Shown: one piece after another, positions 1-8,864 of the stretch
Position numbering within the stretch: the stretch's first letter is position 1
How the letters are laid out: every line of letters starts with the position of its first letter
Source of the DNA: a virus
Strand: one strand, 5' to 3'
IMG/VR virus record: IMGVR_UViG_3300042353_000895
Coordinates: 1 to 29,463 of that record
DNA: 29,463 nucleotides
Translations under genes and position numbers: made by a program
Notes under the pieces: generated by a model
What the model was told of the DNA's origin: nothing
The model's database searches: none
Seen by the model: only the letters and a program-made list of their open reading frames with translations

Positions 1-743
1 GACCAGCTCAGCTTAAGAATGAAGGCGCTGCTGGACAGTACGGAAACATGGGGCAAATGTTCCAGTATCAATACCTCCACCAAACCTATTTCACAGGATT
101 TGTGATCACCGAAGAGGCGATCGACGATAACCTGTATGAGGATTCTTTCCCCAAGCAGGCCAAGGCTTTGAAGGACTCTTTGTCTGAAACTAAGAACATT
201 AAAGGTTCTAGTATTTTGAATAATGGTTTCAGCTCTACATACACTGGTGGAGATGGCGTAAGCTTGTTCAATACGGCTCACCCAATTCAAGGTGGAACTG
301 TATCAAATACTTTCTCTGTTCCAACCCAGTTGAATGAAACAGCTCTTACGAATGCAATTACCTCTATTGCTAACTTCCGTAACGCTGCGGGCCTTCGTAC
401 AGTTGTTAAACCAATGAAACTTATTGTTCCACAAGCATTGTGGCAGACAGCTAAGATTCTATTGGGTTCAAAGTTCCGTACAGGTACTGCGAATAACGAT
501 ATGAACCCTGTGTATGACGATGTTCTACCACAAGGCTATCGGATCAACAACTTTTTAAGCTCAAATTCTGCTTGGTATATTACAACAAATAACAGTAATG
601 GACTAAAGCATTATGATCGTAAAAGCATGAAAGTAGATTGCATAACCGACATAGACACCAATTCTTTGAAGGTTCGTGCCTTTGAACGGTACTCTTTCGG
701 TTGGTCAGACTTCCGTGGTGCTTTCGGATCTCAAGGCATTTAA
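1..743 (+). CDS. Major capsid protein (Mu gpT-like), 5' truncated
   Basis: The reading frame is open from the left edge (codons start at base 3) and ends with TAA at 741-743, so only the C-terminal part, about 246 residues, is present; the internal ATG at 48 is probably not the start. Visible hallmarks of Mu gpT-type major head subunits are the GGDGVSLFNTAHPI stretch, the KLIVPQALWQTAKILL segment, an N-D-M-N-P motif and a C-terminal region ending with FGWSDFRGAFGSQG. By family knowledge this protein forms the icosahedral shell with an HK97-type fold. Its place ahead of connector and tail genes fits. Portal, scaffold or protease and terminase would be expected further left, outside the window. 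Confidence 0.85.
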   Translation, partial: PAQLKNEGAAGQYGNMGQMFQYQYLHQTYFTGFVITEEAIDDNLYEDSFPKQAKALKDSLSETKNIKGSSILNNGFSSTYTGGDGVSLFNTAHPIQGGTVSNTFSVPTQLNETALTNAITSIANFRNAAGLRTVVKPMKLIVPQALWQTAKILLGSKFRTGTANNDMNPVYDDVLPQGYRINNFLSSNSAWYITTNNSNGLKHYDRKSMKVDCITDIDTNSLKVRAFERYSFGWSDFRGAFGSQGI

Positions 744-768
744 TTAAAATTATAATAGGGAGAATACA

Positions 769-2337
769 ATGACTATTAACTATCAAGTTCCAGCGGCTAC
801 GCACATATCAGACTTTGGTCGTACAGGTAAAGTAATAGACGCAACTCGCGGGGATGGCTCTTGGGTTTCTCCCTATTATGCTTATGATATCGTACCATTT
901 CCAATGGTTTTAAATAACGTTGGAAGTTCTCAAACCCCTGCGGGTGCTGGGAATTTAACTTTAGCTAACGATGCAAATACAACATCCTCAGTTACGTTTT
1001 CTGGGATTGCTAATTGTATCAGATTTGACGTCCCACGTTGTGTAAGTATCAGTAACCTAGCTAACACAAGTGCATTAAACTTTACCGTATATGGATGGGA
1101 TATAGCAGGATTTCCTCTAGTTGAAAAAATTACAGGATCTACAGTTGCAAACACAACCGTAGTTGGGAAAAAATCCTTCTTTACTATTTGTAATATCTAT
1201 TGTAGTGCTGCTGCTAATGGTACATTAACCATGGGTACTTCTGATAAGTTTGGATTGCCTTATGTCGCCAGAGATCAAAATTATATCTCCCCAAAGTTTG
1301 ATGGATATTCTGATAATGCTTCCTTAAGAACTACAAGTGGTATTAGTGTTTCTATTGTGGCAAACACTGGTATTGCAGTTGCAAACCCAAACATTAAATC
1401 GAACTCTCTAACATTCTTGACAACGTCTACGATTGGGGGTGGTACAGCTGGCGCTCTATATGCTCTTCCTTCTGCTATCATACCAGGAACATCTTTCTTT
1501 ATTCAATCTAGTCAGGCTTTAGACGTATCTACAGTTTATTATGAAATCGTAGATCCTTCTCCTTATGCTGGTACTGCATCTTTGTTAGCTGGCACCACTA
1601 CATCTTCTTTTACAATTGTTAATTCTTTGGTAACGCCTACATCTCTTATTCAAATAAGCAGAAACTCTACCAGTGCGGTTTATGGGAATATCACAATTGT
1701 TTGTTCTGCGGGATCGTTTACGGTTACCTCTGATACTCAGACAGATACTGGATCTTTTAACTGGCGTATTATAAACAATGCCTACTTAGTTGCTAACCCT
1801 CCTGTATTGGTTGGCCAAGCTACTTTGGCTGCTGGGACGATTACAATTACAAACCCTCGTATTAAGGCAAGTTCTACAGTATTGGTAAGCGTTGCAACAA
1901 CCGTAGGGACTGGGTTTCTAACAGTGCCAAGTGGCAGCGTTGCTAACGGATCTATTGTTATTACCTCTACACAGCTCACCGATACCTCTGTTGTGAACTA
2001 CAAAGTCATCAGCCCAACCTATGCGGGCGGTATTTTTGCAGGAGAAGGTACATTCACACCAGCAGATCTAACGGTGACCATGAATGGCGTAACTCCTGTG
2101 CTTAATAGTGCTGCTGTTGCCATTGGCCTTACGACTGGAGATGTATGTGGAACCTATCAACCTTCTGCACCGACAGATGGTGTTAAGAGATTGACCATTA
2201 ATTTGTTCACACGTGGATCTGATATTGCAGCTGATACGATTGGACAGATTACTAGCAATATTGAATTGGTTGAAAGCTCTGTAAACTTATATGGTCAGAT
2301 AAACTACACGGATACCACAAATATTAGAACTAGTTAA
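769..2337 (+). CDS. Virion surface/structural protein with three inserted beta-sandwich repeats
   Basis: 522 aa, ATG preceded by an AGGGAG ribosome site. Residues 1-185 and about 426-522 look like one structural domain (LNFTVYGWDIAG, KFGLPY, then TGDVCGTYQPS), interrupted by three degenerate repeats of about 75-78 residues at about 192-268, 269-347 and 348-425. The repeat pattern is: an AG-x-x-T-I-x-N strand, a GFLTVPS-like strand, a PG-x-S-F-x-I-x-S strand, then D-x-S-x-V-x-Y-x-I and YAG. Such beta-sandwich repeats are common in phage head-decoration and tail proteins. The gene directly follows the capsid gene and shares a domain with the next gene, which suggests a head-associated or decoration role; this is inference. 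No enzymatic motif is seen. Confidence 0.7.
   Translation: MTINYQVPAATHISDFGRTGKVIDATRGDGSWVSPYYAYDIVPFPMVLNNVGSSQTPAGAGNLTLANDANTTSSVTFSGIANCIRFDVPRCVSISNLANTSALNFTVYGWDIAGFPLVEKITGSTVANTTVVGKKSFFTICNIYCSAAANGTLTMGTSDKFGLPYVARDQNYISPKFDGYSDNASLRTTSGISVSIVANTGIAVANPNIKSNSLTFLTTSTIGGGTAGALYALPSAIIPGTSFFIQSSQALDVSTVYYEIVDPSPYAGTASLLAGTTTSSFTIVNSLVTPTSLIQISRNSTSAVYGNITIVCSAGSFTVTSDTQTDTGSFNWRIINNAYLVANPPVLVGQATLAAGTITITNPRIKASSTVLVSVATTVGTGFLTVPSGSVANGSIVITSTQLTDTSVVNYKVISPTYAGGIFAGEGTFTPADLTVTMNGVTPVLNSAAVAIGLTTGDVCGTYQPSAPTDGVKRLTINLFTRGSDIAADTIGQITSNIELVESSVNLYGQINYTDTTNIRTS
1342..2043 (+). repeat. Three protein-level beta-sandwich repeats (~75-78 aa each)
   Basis: These are degenerate repeats visible at protein level, not as DNA repeats. 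The first carries IIPGTSFFIQSS then DVSTVYYEI, and the third carries GTGFLTVPSGS then NGSIVITS then DTSVVNYKV. The same unit occurs three times in the nozzle-like protein at 9363-10034. Confidence 0.65.
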
Positions 2338-2360
2338 TTTTATTGTAAGGGAGCATAGAA

Positions 2361-3035
2361 ATGTCGAACTTAATTGTTGTTACTTTTCCGGCAAGTTCTA
2401 CAACGGCTATTGCTCCTCTGCAAACTTTAGCTGCTGCGGGTAATCTTGCATTAAACTCAGCTTTGATAAATACGGGTGTAGGTTCTCCTAATATTAGTTT
2501 TCCTAATATTGAACGGACTATATCCCTAACAAGTGCTAATAACTTATCTGCTATTAATTTTACAGTTAATGGATTTGATTATAATGGCGTTGCTGCTACT
2601 CAGACGATTGCAGGTCCTAATGCTAATACTGTGTATACTACTACCCAGTTTAATACCGTAACTTCTATTTCTGCACCTGCTGCCGTTGCCGCTGTTAGTG
2701 CGGGTACAGGAACAGCGGCTTCTTCACCATGGATTGTATTAGATGGATTGCGCGGATTCTTCCAAGCATCCTTACAATGCGTTGTGACCGGAACCGTTAC
2801 GTATGACGTAGATCAAACATTAGATGCTCCAGAAACCTATGCAATTAATACATCAAATGGGGCTACCAATATTATTAATACACCAACTCCTTTTAATGTT
2901 GATGCAAGCCTTACTGCTGCTACAACTAATCAATTCTTTTATTTAACCAGTCCAGTTACGGCATTAAAAGTTAGCACAGAACTAGGATCCACTGGAAGCC
3001 TTACCTTTACCATCCTACAGCAGGGAGTTATATAA
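2361..3035 (+). CDS. Virion structural protein, paralogue of the preceding protein's core
   Basis: 224 aa, ATG with an AAGGGAG ribosome site. It is Ala/Thr/Ser/Asn-rich and beta-predicted, with no signal peptide or enzymatic motif. Residues around 50-110 (ISLTSANNLSAINFTVNGFD followed by a YNG turn and a QTIAG strand) match the arrangement in the preceding protein (SNLANTSALNFTVYGWDIAG then EKITGS), so the two appear to share an ancestral domain. This copy lacks the three inserted repeats. It lies between capsid-associated and connector genes and is translated in tandem with the tiny gene starting at the very next base. A head-decoration or minor head protein is the best guess. Confidence 0.65.
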   Translation: MSNLIVVTFPASSTTAIAPLQTLAAAGNLALNSALINTGVGSPNISFPNIERTISLTSANNLSAINFTVNGFDYNGVAATQTIAGPNANTVYTTTQFNTVTSISAPAAVAAVSAGTGTAASSPWIVLDGLRGFFQASLQCVVTGTVTYDVDQTLDAPETYAINTSNGATNIINTPTPFNVDASLTAATTNQFFYLTSPVTALKVSTELGSTGSLTFTILQQGVI

Positions 3036-3215
3036 ATGAGAGATATTGATAAGATTGTTAGAAAATGGGGTGGGGACGAAGAAGGTCCTGTAACACAAAG
3101 ACGTAAATCTGATCAAGAAATATCACGTAAGAAACATTCTGTTGGAGGCCGTAGTTGTGAGGATCGTCCATCTTATAAATCTAAGTCTTCATATAAGCCT
3201 TCTACAAAGGCCTAA
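3036..3215 (+). CDS. Small basic protein, 59 aa
   Basis: The ATG abuts the preceding TAA with no gap (TATAAATG), and the frame ends at TAA 3213-3215, three bases before the next gene's ATG. The 59 residues are very hydrophilic and rich in Lys, Arg and Ser (starts MRDIDKIVRKWGG, ends SSYKPSTKA). The tight packing between two virion genes and the in-frame fit argue for a real gene. Function is unknown; a basic peptide in this position could be a head-associated or scaffold-like accessory, but nothing in the sequence shows that. Confidence 0.6.
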   Translation: MRDIDKIVRKWGGDEEGPVTQRRKSDQEISRKKHSVGGRSCEDRPSYKSKSSYKPSTKA

Positions 3216-3218
3216 TTA

Positions 3219-4268
3219 ATGTCCACTAGTGGTACCTATGCATTCGATTCAATTACCGTCGACAAGCTCATTTTAGAGGCTTTCGAGCGGTGTGGAGTTG
3301 TTGGGGATGCTCTTACTTATATGCAAATAGAATCTGCTGAACGTTCTCTTAATTTAATGTTTTCTGAATGGGTTAATAGAGGACTTAGACTTTGGACAGT
3401 TCAAGCGGGTATGATGAATATAACCCAGGGACAAGCTTCGTATAATCTTCCACCAAATACGGTTAATATTTTAGATCTTACCCGCGCACAAATAACCCGT
3501 CTAAATACGGGGGGAACTGCATACTCTAGTGATGGCGGTGTTGCTGCTAATGCATTCTCTGGACAACCAAATGTTGCTTGCACCCAAACTGCTGCAGATG
3601 GGAATATATCCTATAATTATGGAACAGGTAACACTGAAAGTATAAATTATGTCGGAATTCAATCAAACCAGATAAGAAACTATACTCTTATTGTTGAATA
3701 CTCCCAGGACAATACAAATTGGCAAACTGCTTTAAATATTCCATTACAGGAATACTATGTTGGCCAAACATCTTGGTTTGTGCTTCCAGCACCCCCATGT
3801 GCGATGGTTTGGCGTATTAGAGAAACAGGTGGAGCTATTTTAGATATCCAACAGATATACTTTAGTCAGCCCAATGTTAGTAACCTAATGACTGAAATCT
3901 CCAGAGGTGATTATGCTGCTATCTCCAATAAGATAAATCAAGGTCCGCCTTCTTCTTATTGGATTAATAGAACCAATCAGCCAGTTATATTCTTATGGCC
4001 AACAACAGATGGAACGTGGCCCACTATCATTTTTAACTATATGCGCAAGATTCAAGATATCAATGAATTGGTTAATAATGCAGATGCTCCACAGAGATTT
4101 TTAGATGCTGTAGTCTCTGGTTTAGCTGCACGGATTGCATTAAAATTTGCACCAGATAGATATCCAACCCTTCAGGCTATCGCAGAAGAATCTTTCTCTG
4201 CCGCTGCGAAGGAAGATTCTGAACGTACTGCCCTTAGAATCCTTCCTAATATCTATGGAAATTACTAA
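3219..4268 (+). CDS. P22 gp4-like head-completion/connector adaptor with discoidin-like insertion
   Basis: 349 aa. The two ends match the P22 gp4-type packaged-DNA stabilisation family: an N-terminal helical part (AFERCGVVGDALTYMQIESAER, SEWVNRGLRLWTV, QASYNLPPNTVNIL) and a C-terminal part (TEISRGDYAAISNKINQGPP, YWINR, VIFLWPTTDG, helical tail with GLAARIALKFAPDRYPTLQA). In the family these join without a large gap. Here residues about 94-218 form an inserted beta-rich domain (YTLIVEYSQDNTNWQTALNI, a Trp-Arg-Ile strand, DIQQIYFSQ) resembling F5/8-type or discoidin carbohydrate-binding folds. The adaptor is expected to bind beneath the portal and close the head after packaging. The start is ATG at 3219, three bases after the small basic gene. 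Confidence 0.75.
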   Translation: MSTSGTYAFDSITVDKLILEAFERCGVVGDALTYMQIESAERSLNLMFSEWVNRGLRLWTVQAGMMNITQGQASYNLPPNTVNILDLTRAQITRLNTGGTAYSSDGGVAANAFSGQPNVACTQTAADGNISYNYGTGNTESINYVGIQSNQIRNYTLIVEYSQDNTNWQTALNIPLQEYYVGQTSWFVLPAPPCAMVWRIRETGGAILDIQQIYFSQPNVSNLMTEISRGDYAAISNKINQGPPSSYWINRTNQPVIFLWPTTDGTWPTIIFNYMRKIQDINELVNNADAPQRFLDAVVSGLAARIALKFAPDRYPTLQAIAEESFSAAAKEDSERTALRILPNIYGNY

Positions 4269-4292
4269 ACTTCTATCAAAACATCCAATTTT

Positions 4293-4330
4293 ATAGTAAA
4301 ATGTAAATATAAAAAAATATTATAATAGGG
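4293..4330 (+). promoter_or_regulatory. Shared A/T-rich upstream element, possible late promoter
   Basis: The short gap before the 87-aa gene contains ATAGTAAAAT, then TATAAAAAAA, then TATAATAGGG next to the GTG start. ATAGTAAAAT followed by TATAAAAAAA recurs at 11384-11410. TATAATAGGG followed by AATACA also recurs, as 751-760 before the ATG at 769. Repetition in separate virion-gene leaders suggests a phage promoter or leader element. No convincing TTGACA-like box is seen. Confidence 0.35.
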
Positions 4331-4337
4331 AATACAG

Positions 4338-4601
4338 GTGACAACGCGTTATGGGAATTATTCTAGGATAGACCCCAAAAAACCACGTGCTTTAGGAATG
4401 TGTGATCTTAGTGGCTTTTTATGCCGCCATGAAGATCTAATAAGGCAAATGGAATATAGGGGTAACGGTCTGGTTTGGACAGGATTTCTGGTGCATCCAG
4501 ATTTTGCTGATCAACCAAATCCACAAGGTCTAGTTCCAATATTGCTTCCAGATCCAATTCCCATTAAGAATCCGCGTCCTGATATGCCGGATCCAACATA
4601 G
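4338..4601 (+). CDS. Conserved small podophage-type protein, 87 aa
   Basis: The start is GTG at 4338, about 6 bases after the AGGGA of the leader; no ATG is available in frame nearby. The sequence has the pattern PRALGMCDLSGF, then HEDLIRQMEYRGN, then VWTGFLVHPDFADQPNPQG, and a Pro-rich C-terminus (LLPDPIPIKNPRPDMPDPT). Small proteins with CDxSGF and a WTG then NPQ pattern recur in virion operons of podophages; some members have a zinc-ribbon-like Cys pattern, but here only two Cys are present, so metal binding is doubtful. It lies between the connector adaptor and the tail fibre. Its role is unknown. Confidence 0.6.
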   Translation: MTTRYGNYSRIDPKKPRALGMCDLSGFLCRHEDLIRQMEYRGNGLVWTGFLVHPDFADQPNPQGLVPILLPDPIPIKNPRPDMPDPT

Positions 4602-4612
4602 GGAGTTTACAA

Positions 4613-6523
4613 ATGTCAGATACATCACAATTTGTTTTAGTTGTCGCAGATGGAACGTTGCCACAAGCACGTACACTTGGAACAGGCTTAGGGCTAGCCC
4701 TTGAGGATAACGGTGCTGGTCAAGTTCTTGATATTGTTCCAGCAAATCTATTGGGTTCTATGCAGGGATTGGTAACTACAGGAATTATAGTTAATACAAA
4801 TTCAAATACGGCTGTTAACCGTAGTGTGATTTCTACGGATAGTACCGTGACAGTTGTAAATGGTAATGGCGTTTCTGGAAACATTGATCTTGGCATAAAT
4901 GATGACTCTACAAGTCAAAAAGTATTTGTCTGGGAAAATGGACAGCCAACTTCAAATAGAGGTGCATTGAACTTTGTCGGTGCAACTATTCAAGATAATC
5001 CAGGTAGCAACTCATGCGACATCATCATCCCAAGTCCACAAGGCGGTACAGCTCCTGCATCCGCTACATACATTACGCAGACTCCAAATGCTTCCCTAAC
5101 AAATGAGCAGCCTTTATCTTTGCTAGCTACCGGAATCATGAAGTCCACAACCTCTACCGGCGTAGTTTCTATTGCAGCTGCGGGTACTGATTATGTAGCA
5201 CCAAGTGCAAACCTAACTGCATTGGCAGGATTAGCCAATACTACCGGAAGCCTTTTGGCAATGAATGGAACAACGCTTGTTAATCTTGGTGTAGGTACCA
5301 ATGGTCAAGTTCTCGGTGTTAGTAGTGGAACCCCTACATGGACGTCTGATACTGGATTCACTAACCCCATGACTACCCAAGGTGATGTAATTGTTGGTGG
5401 AACTGCCGGTGCACCTGCTAGGTTAGCTGTAGGTGCTAATGGCCAAGTTCTCGGTGTTAGTGGTGGGGTTCCTGCTTGGACATCTGATACAGGCTTTACC
5501 AACCCCATGACCACAGCTGGGGATACTATCGTAGGTACGACTGGCGGTGTTGCTGTGCGTTTAGCCGGAGGATCTAACGGCCAAGTTCTTGCAATTTCTG
5601 GGGGAACTCCAGGATGGACTTCTCTAGCTGCTATCCCAAATGCAGCTGCTAAGTACATTGTACAGACAGCCGATGCATCCATTCCTAATGCGCAGGACTT
5701 AAGTGCTTTACCTACCGGACTAATGAAGTCCACAGCTATTACTGGCGTAGTTTCTATTGCGTCCTCTGGAGTTGATTATGTTGCTCCTAGCACAAACCTA
5801 ACCGCAGTTGCAGCATTAGCCGTGACTAAAGGTTCCATATTGGTTTGCGATGGTACTAACATAAATGAGCTAGCAGTCGGAACTGATGGGAAAGCAATAA
5901 TTGCGGATAGCACCCAAGCTACGGGCTTAAATTATGCATCCCTTGCTACCAACCCTATGACTACCCAAGGTGATATAATTGTTGGTGGAACCGCTGGTGC
6001 GCCTGCACGACTAGCTAAAGGTACCGCTAATCAGGTATTAGCCATGGATGGAACGGGTACAAATGAAGTTTGGGCTACCCCTCTTAGCTCAACAATGACT
6101 TCATTAAGCATTCCCTTTACGACAACCTTACCTGGGGGCACATTACCTGGTGGCCAAATATTATTTACAACATCAGTTAGTGCTTACAGTTGGTTTACTT
6201 TAAGTGCTGGAGTTTGGACGGTAAACATATATGGATACTTGGGAATGAATAGCGCAAATACCGCTGCATTTGTAACTTTTAATTTTGCACAACAAGGAGT
6301 TGGTACGCTTTATTCCTTTTCTACTCCCCTAGCTCCAGGTACAAATGCTGGTGCTCCCTATTATGGATCTATTACATTTTATACAGCGGGCGGTTCATTT
6401 GGAGTAACCCAATCCACTACTTATGGTTCTCCTTATGCAAATGGATGGACCCTTAGTGTCGATGCATACAAACTTAGCAATAACCAAGATAATTCAAACA
6501 ATGGTTTGCCATATAGTCATTAA
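4613..6523 (+). CDS. Repeat-built tail fibre protein
   Basis: 636 aa, ATG with a GGGAG ribosome site. It is rich in Gly, Thr, Asn and Ala. The N-terminal part (about 1-140) is probably the virion-attachment end. The shaft carries a duplicated block of about 80 residues (ASxxNxQxLSxLxTGxMKST, TGVVSIA, DYVAPS, NLTA) near 5062-5300 and 5647-5890. Between the block copies lie units of 46 residues with NGQVLGVSGG, WTSDTGFTNPMTT and DxIVGGTAGAPARLA, a common phage fibre repeat. The last 130-150 residues have a different beta-rich composition (FTTSVSAYSWFTLSAGVWTV) and probably form the receptor-binding tip. A role in host adsorption is inferred from family and position. Confidence 0.8.
   Translation: MSDTSQFVLVVADGTLPQARTLGTGLGLALEDNGAGQVLDIVPANLLGSMQGLVTTGIIVNTNSNTAVNRSVISTDSTVTVVNGNGVSGNIDLGINDDSTSQKVFVWENGQPTSNRGALNFVGATIQDNPGSNSCDIIIPSPQGGTAPASATYITQTPNASLTNEQPLSLLATGIMKSTTSTGVVSIAAAGTDYVAPSANLTALAGLANTTGSLLAMNGTTLVNLGVGTNGQVLGVSSGTPTWTSDTGFTNPMTTQGDVIVGGTAGAPARLAVGANGQVLGVSGGVPAWTSDTGFTNPMTTAGDTIVGTTGGVAVRLAGGSNGQVLAISGGTPGWTSLAAIPNAAAKYIVQTADASIPNAQDLSALPTGLMKSTAITGVVSIASSGVDYVAPSTNLTAVAALAVTKGSILVCDGTNINELAVGTDGKAIIADSTQATGLNYASLATNPMTTQGDIIVGGTAGAPARLAKGTANQVLAMDGTGTNEVWATPLSSTMTSLSIPFTTTLPGGTLPGGQILFTTSVSAYSWFTLSAGVWTVNIYGYLGMNSANTAAFVTFNFAQQGVGTLYSFSTPLAPGTNAGAPYYGSITFYTAGGSFGVTQSTTYGSPYANGWTLSVDAYKLSNNQDNSNNGLPYSH
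5300..5640 (+). repeat. 138-bp (46-aa) tandem repeats in tail fibre gene
   Basis: The N-G-Q-V-L segment starts at 5300, 5438 and 5576, exactly 138 bp apart, and the first two units are nearly identical in protein. A further NPMTTQGDIIVGGTAGAPARL copy lies near 5953-6012, outside the strict phase. The units are likely to expand or contract by recombination. Confidence 0.8.
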
Positions 6524-6560
6524 TGACCGACCAGGAAAATATTAATTAAGAAAAAACGTA

Positions 6561-6587
6561 AATAAAGGAAACTAAAATTCCTTTATT
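6561..6587 (+). terminator. Perfect hairpin between tail fibre and adaptor genes
   Basis: AATAAAGGAA (6561-6570) and TTCCTTTATT (6578-6587) are exact reverse complements with a 7-base loop, in the 92-base gap after the fibre gene. An A-rich run follows instead of a T-run on the plus strand, so it may be an attenuator or RNA-processing/stability hairpin rather than a strong terminator. Confidence 0.45.
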
Positions 6588-6615
6588 ATAAAAAATAAAA
6601 ACAGGGTATCTAAAA

Positions 6616-7254
6616 TTGGCTTTTACGTTCACATACAATTCACTTGTATCACAAGTTGTAAATTATTCTGAAAGGACTGATGCCGCCTTTGCTGAAACAA
6701 TTGATACATTCATTACGTTAGCCTTAGATCGAATTACCAAGGAATGTAAAACCTTAGGTGCAGAACTTTATGTAAATAATTTTTTTACAATCAATAATCC
6801 TGTTCTTCAGAAGCCAACCCTATGGAGAACAACTATTACCTTTAATGTGGGTAATGGAGAAGTAAACAATACACGTAATCAGGTCCTACAGAGGTCTTAT
6901 GAGTTTTGCCGTACCTATACAAAGGACGATACCGTTACAGGCCTTCCTTTGTATTTCTGTGACTATGGATACAATAACTGGTTGGTATGCCCCACTCCTG
7001 ATCAAGCGTATCCGTTTGAGATCGCATATCTACTAGAATTTGGTCCACTTGATATAACCAATCAAACCAATTGGCTTACCCAATATGCCCCTCAATTATT
7101 GTTCTATGCTGTCATGCTAGAAACCATGCTCTATCTAAAAGATGATGAACGGTCTTCTATCTGGGAAGATAGATACAATAAGGCATTGGCATCCGTCATG
7201 AAAGAAGACAAAGACAGAATCACAACAAGACAAAGTCAAAGAGATAAGGATTAG
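6616..7254 (+). CDS. Head-tail adaptor protein (phage SU10 adaptor type)
   Basis: 212 aa starting with TTG at 6616; no ATG occurs in frame between the upstream gene and this codon, and AGGG lies about 10 bases upstream. The pattern is that of short podophage adaptors: an N-terminal helix (FAETIDTFITLALDRITKEC), a middle beta part (LWRTTITFNVGNG, LPLYFCDYGYNNWLVCPTPD, FEIAYLLEF) and a C-terminal helix pair (YAPQLLFYAVMLETMLYL, IWEDRYNKALASVMKED). Such proteins form the ring between portal and tail nozzle. The genome thus appears to encode two adaptor-like rings, this one and the gp4-like protein. It is followed two bases later by the next gene's ATG. Confidence 0.7.
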   Translation: MAFTFTYNSLVSQVVNYSERTDAAFAETIDTFITLALDRITKECKTLGAELYVNNFFTINNPVLQKPTLWRTTITFNVGNGEVNNTRNQVLQRSYEFCRTYTKDDTVTGLPLYFCDYGYNNWLVCPTPDQAYPFEIAYLLEFGPLDITNQTNWLTQYAPQLLFYAVMLETMLYLKDDERSSIWEDRYNKALASVMKEDKDRITTRQSQRDKD

Positions 7255-7256
7255 AA

Positions 7257-8864
7257 ATGGCATATACCACCGTATTTAATGGATCACCCGTACAGCCTTC
7301 AGATGTTTCTTATGCCACTTATACGCTAAGTGCAGCTAATCCAAATATTGAGTTAAGTTGGCCATCTTCTGGATTAAATACAACAAACGTTGTTGCCAGA
7401 AAAATAGGTGTTAGCATATCCGATGGATTGGCAACTTATTCAATAAGCATGCCAAATGCAACCCAGGTTTCTCCTGGGATAGATGTGATATTTTTCAATA
7501 CGTCTTTATATGGCTTTAATGTTTTTGATAATGGCGGAGATGTAATCTGTTTTGTTAACGCAGCAGATGGGGGTGCAATACCCCCAACCTCCGGCGTTCA
7601 ATATATTTCTTTAACAGATAATACTACTGCAAAGGGGGTTTGGGATGTGGTTGCATTTGGCGCACTTACAGGGGCTGTACAAGCTTCTGCATTAGCGGGT
7701 GATGGACTTACAACCCTTGCGGGAAATACAAAATTAAATACAGAAAAAGAAGTATCTGTTGTTGAGGATGGCTACAATATTATATCTACAGATAGAGGAA
7801 AGCTTCTAGTTTATAGCGACACCAGTGGTACAGGCGTTGTAAATCTACCATCGGCTGGAGATACAGACATTGGAAATGGTTTCTGGGTTGCCATTAATAA
7901 TGAATCAGCAGTAGGTGGACAGCTAGAAATTACCCCTCAAGGATCAGATAAAATAGATGGCTCATTTAATCCTTTGATTTTATCACAAGGAGAATCTGGG
8001 TTTGTTGTGTGCGCTGGGGGAAGCGATTTTTATTCTTTGGGAACCGGTAAGCCAACATTCTTCTCTGCAAGTGTTTTAAACCTTACAGTTCCAAGTTCTG
8101 GAACTGTAGTATTATCAAATAGTGAAGCTAATAATAATATTCAGCAATATATATCAAGTGGTGATTTAACTGGAGATGTAACCGTTATCTTCCCTCCAGT
8201 TGCCGCACAATATTATATAAGCAATCAAACTACAGGATCTTATGATTTATATATTCAATTACAGGGAATTACTGGGTCTAAAATATTAATTCCTCAAAGC
8301 GAGAAGCTAATTGTTTATACAGATGCTGCATACTTCTACAAAGTTCCAACAGTGGCAGAAGCAACAATAACAAATATTTCACAAAACGCACTTAATACAT
8401 CAGGTGTAATTACAACTGGAAATCCAAGCAATTACGTAACAAATGGATCTTACTACAATATCCCCGGACTTTTTGCACAGATTACTCCATTTTCAGTGGA
8501 TAATTCCGTTCTTGTAACTGTAACGGCCGTCGTATCTACGGATTTATTACAGACAGATTCGTATTTACACTTTAGATTATTAAGAAATGGAACTGATACC
8601 CCTGGATTACCTTCCGCAGCTGGCTTAAGGATATTATCTCTTGCGAGCGTCCTTTGTGAAGATTCTATCGTTACTTGTACTTTTTCTTTATTAGACAATC
8701 CAAATTCAGCTGTTGAGCAAACCTATCAAGTTCAAGTGGCATCTACAAGTGCCACGCCAGGCTCATCAAATATTTTTTATAATATGGATTCAAATGATAC
8801 AAATGAAATTTATAGCCCTAGATGTACTAGCACCATAACTGTGACTGAAGAGTTAGCACCTTAA
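7257..8864 (+). CDS. Tail fibre/knob-like structural protein
   Basis: 535 aa, ATG two bases after the previous stop. It is beta-rich throughout. The last 130 residues match a common phage tail-protein C-terminal domain: an N-I-P-G-L start, strands with VLVTVTAVVS and HFRLLRNGTD, a V-E-Q-T-Y-Q-V-Q-V strand, and an S-T-I-T-V-T-E ending. The central part has D-G-Y-N-I and GKLLVYSDTSGTGVVNLPSA, a motif seen in phage fibre stems. No enzyme motif is seen. Its position between the adaptor and nozzle genes suggests a tail component that contacts the host; this is inference. Confidence 0.65.
   Translation: MAYTTVFNGSPVQPSDVSYATYTLSAANPNIELSWPSSGLNTTNVVARKIGVSISDGLATYSISMPNATQVSPGIDVIFFNTSLYGFNVFDNGGDVICFVNAADGGAIPPTSGVQYISLTDNTTAKGVWDVVAFGALTGAVQASALAGDGLTTLAGNTKLNTEKEVSVVEDGYNIISTDRGKLLVYSDTSGTGVVNLPSAGDTDIGNGFWVAINNESAVGGQLEITPQGSDKIDGSFNPLILSQGESGFVVCAGGSDFYSLGTGKPTFFSASVLNLTVPSSGTVVLSNSEANNNIQQYISSGDLTGDVTVIFPPVAAQYYISNQTTGSYDLYIQLQGITGSKILIPQSEKLIVYTDAAYFYKVPTVAEATITNISQNALNTSGVITTGNPSNYVTNGSYYNIPGLFAQITPFSVDNSVLVTVTAVVSTDLLQTDSYLHFRLLRNGTDTPGLPSAAGLRILSLASVLCEDSIVTCTFSLLDNPNSAVEQTYQVQVASTSATPGSSNIFYNMDSNDTNEIYSPRCTSTITVTEELAP

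Noticed and set aside
5305-5733. 142-aa minus-strand frame in the tail fibre gene
   Set aside because: Opposite to a repeat-built fibre gene; it mirrors the 138-bp repeats and has no ribosome site or operon context.
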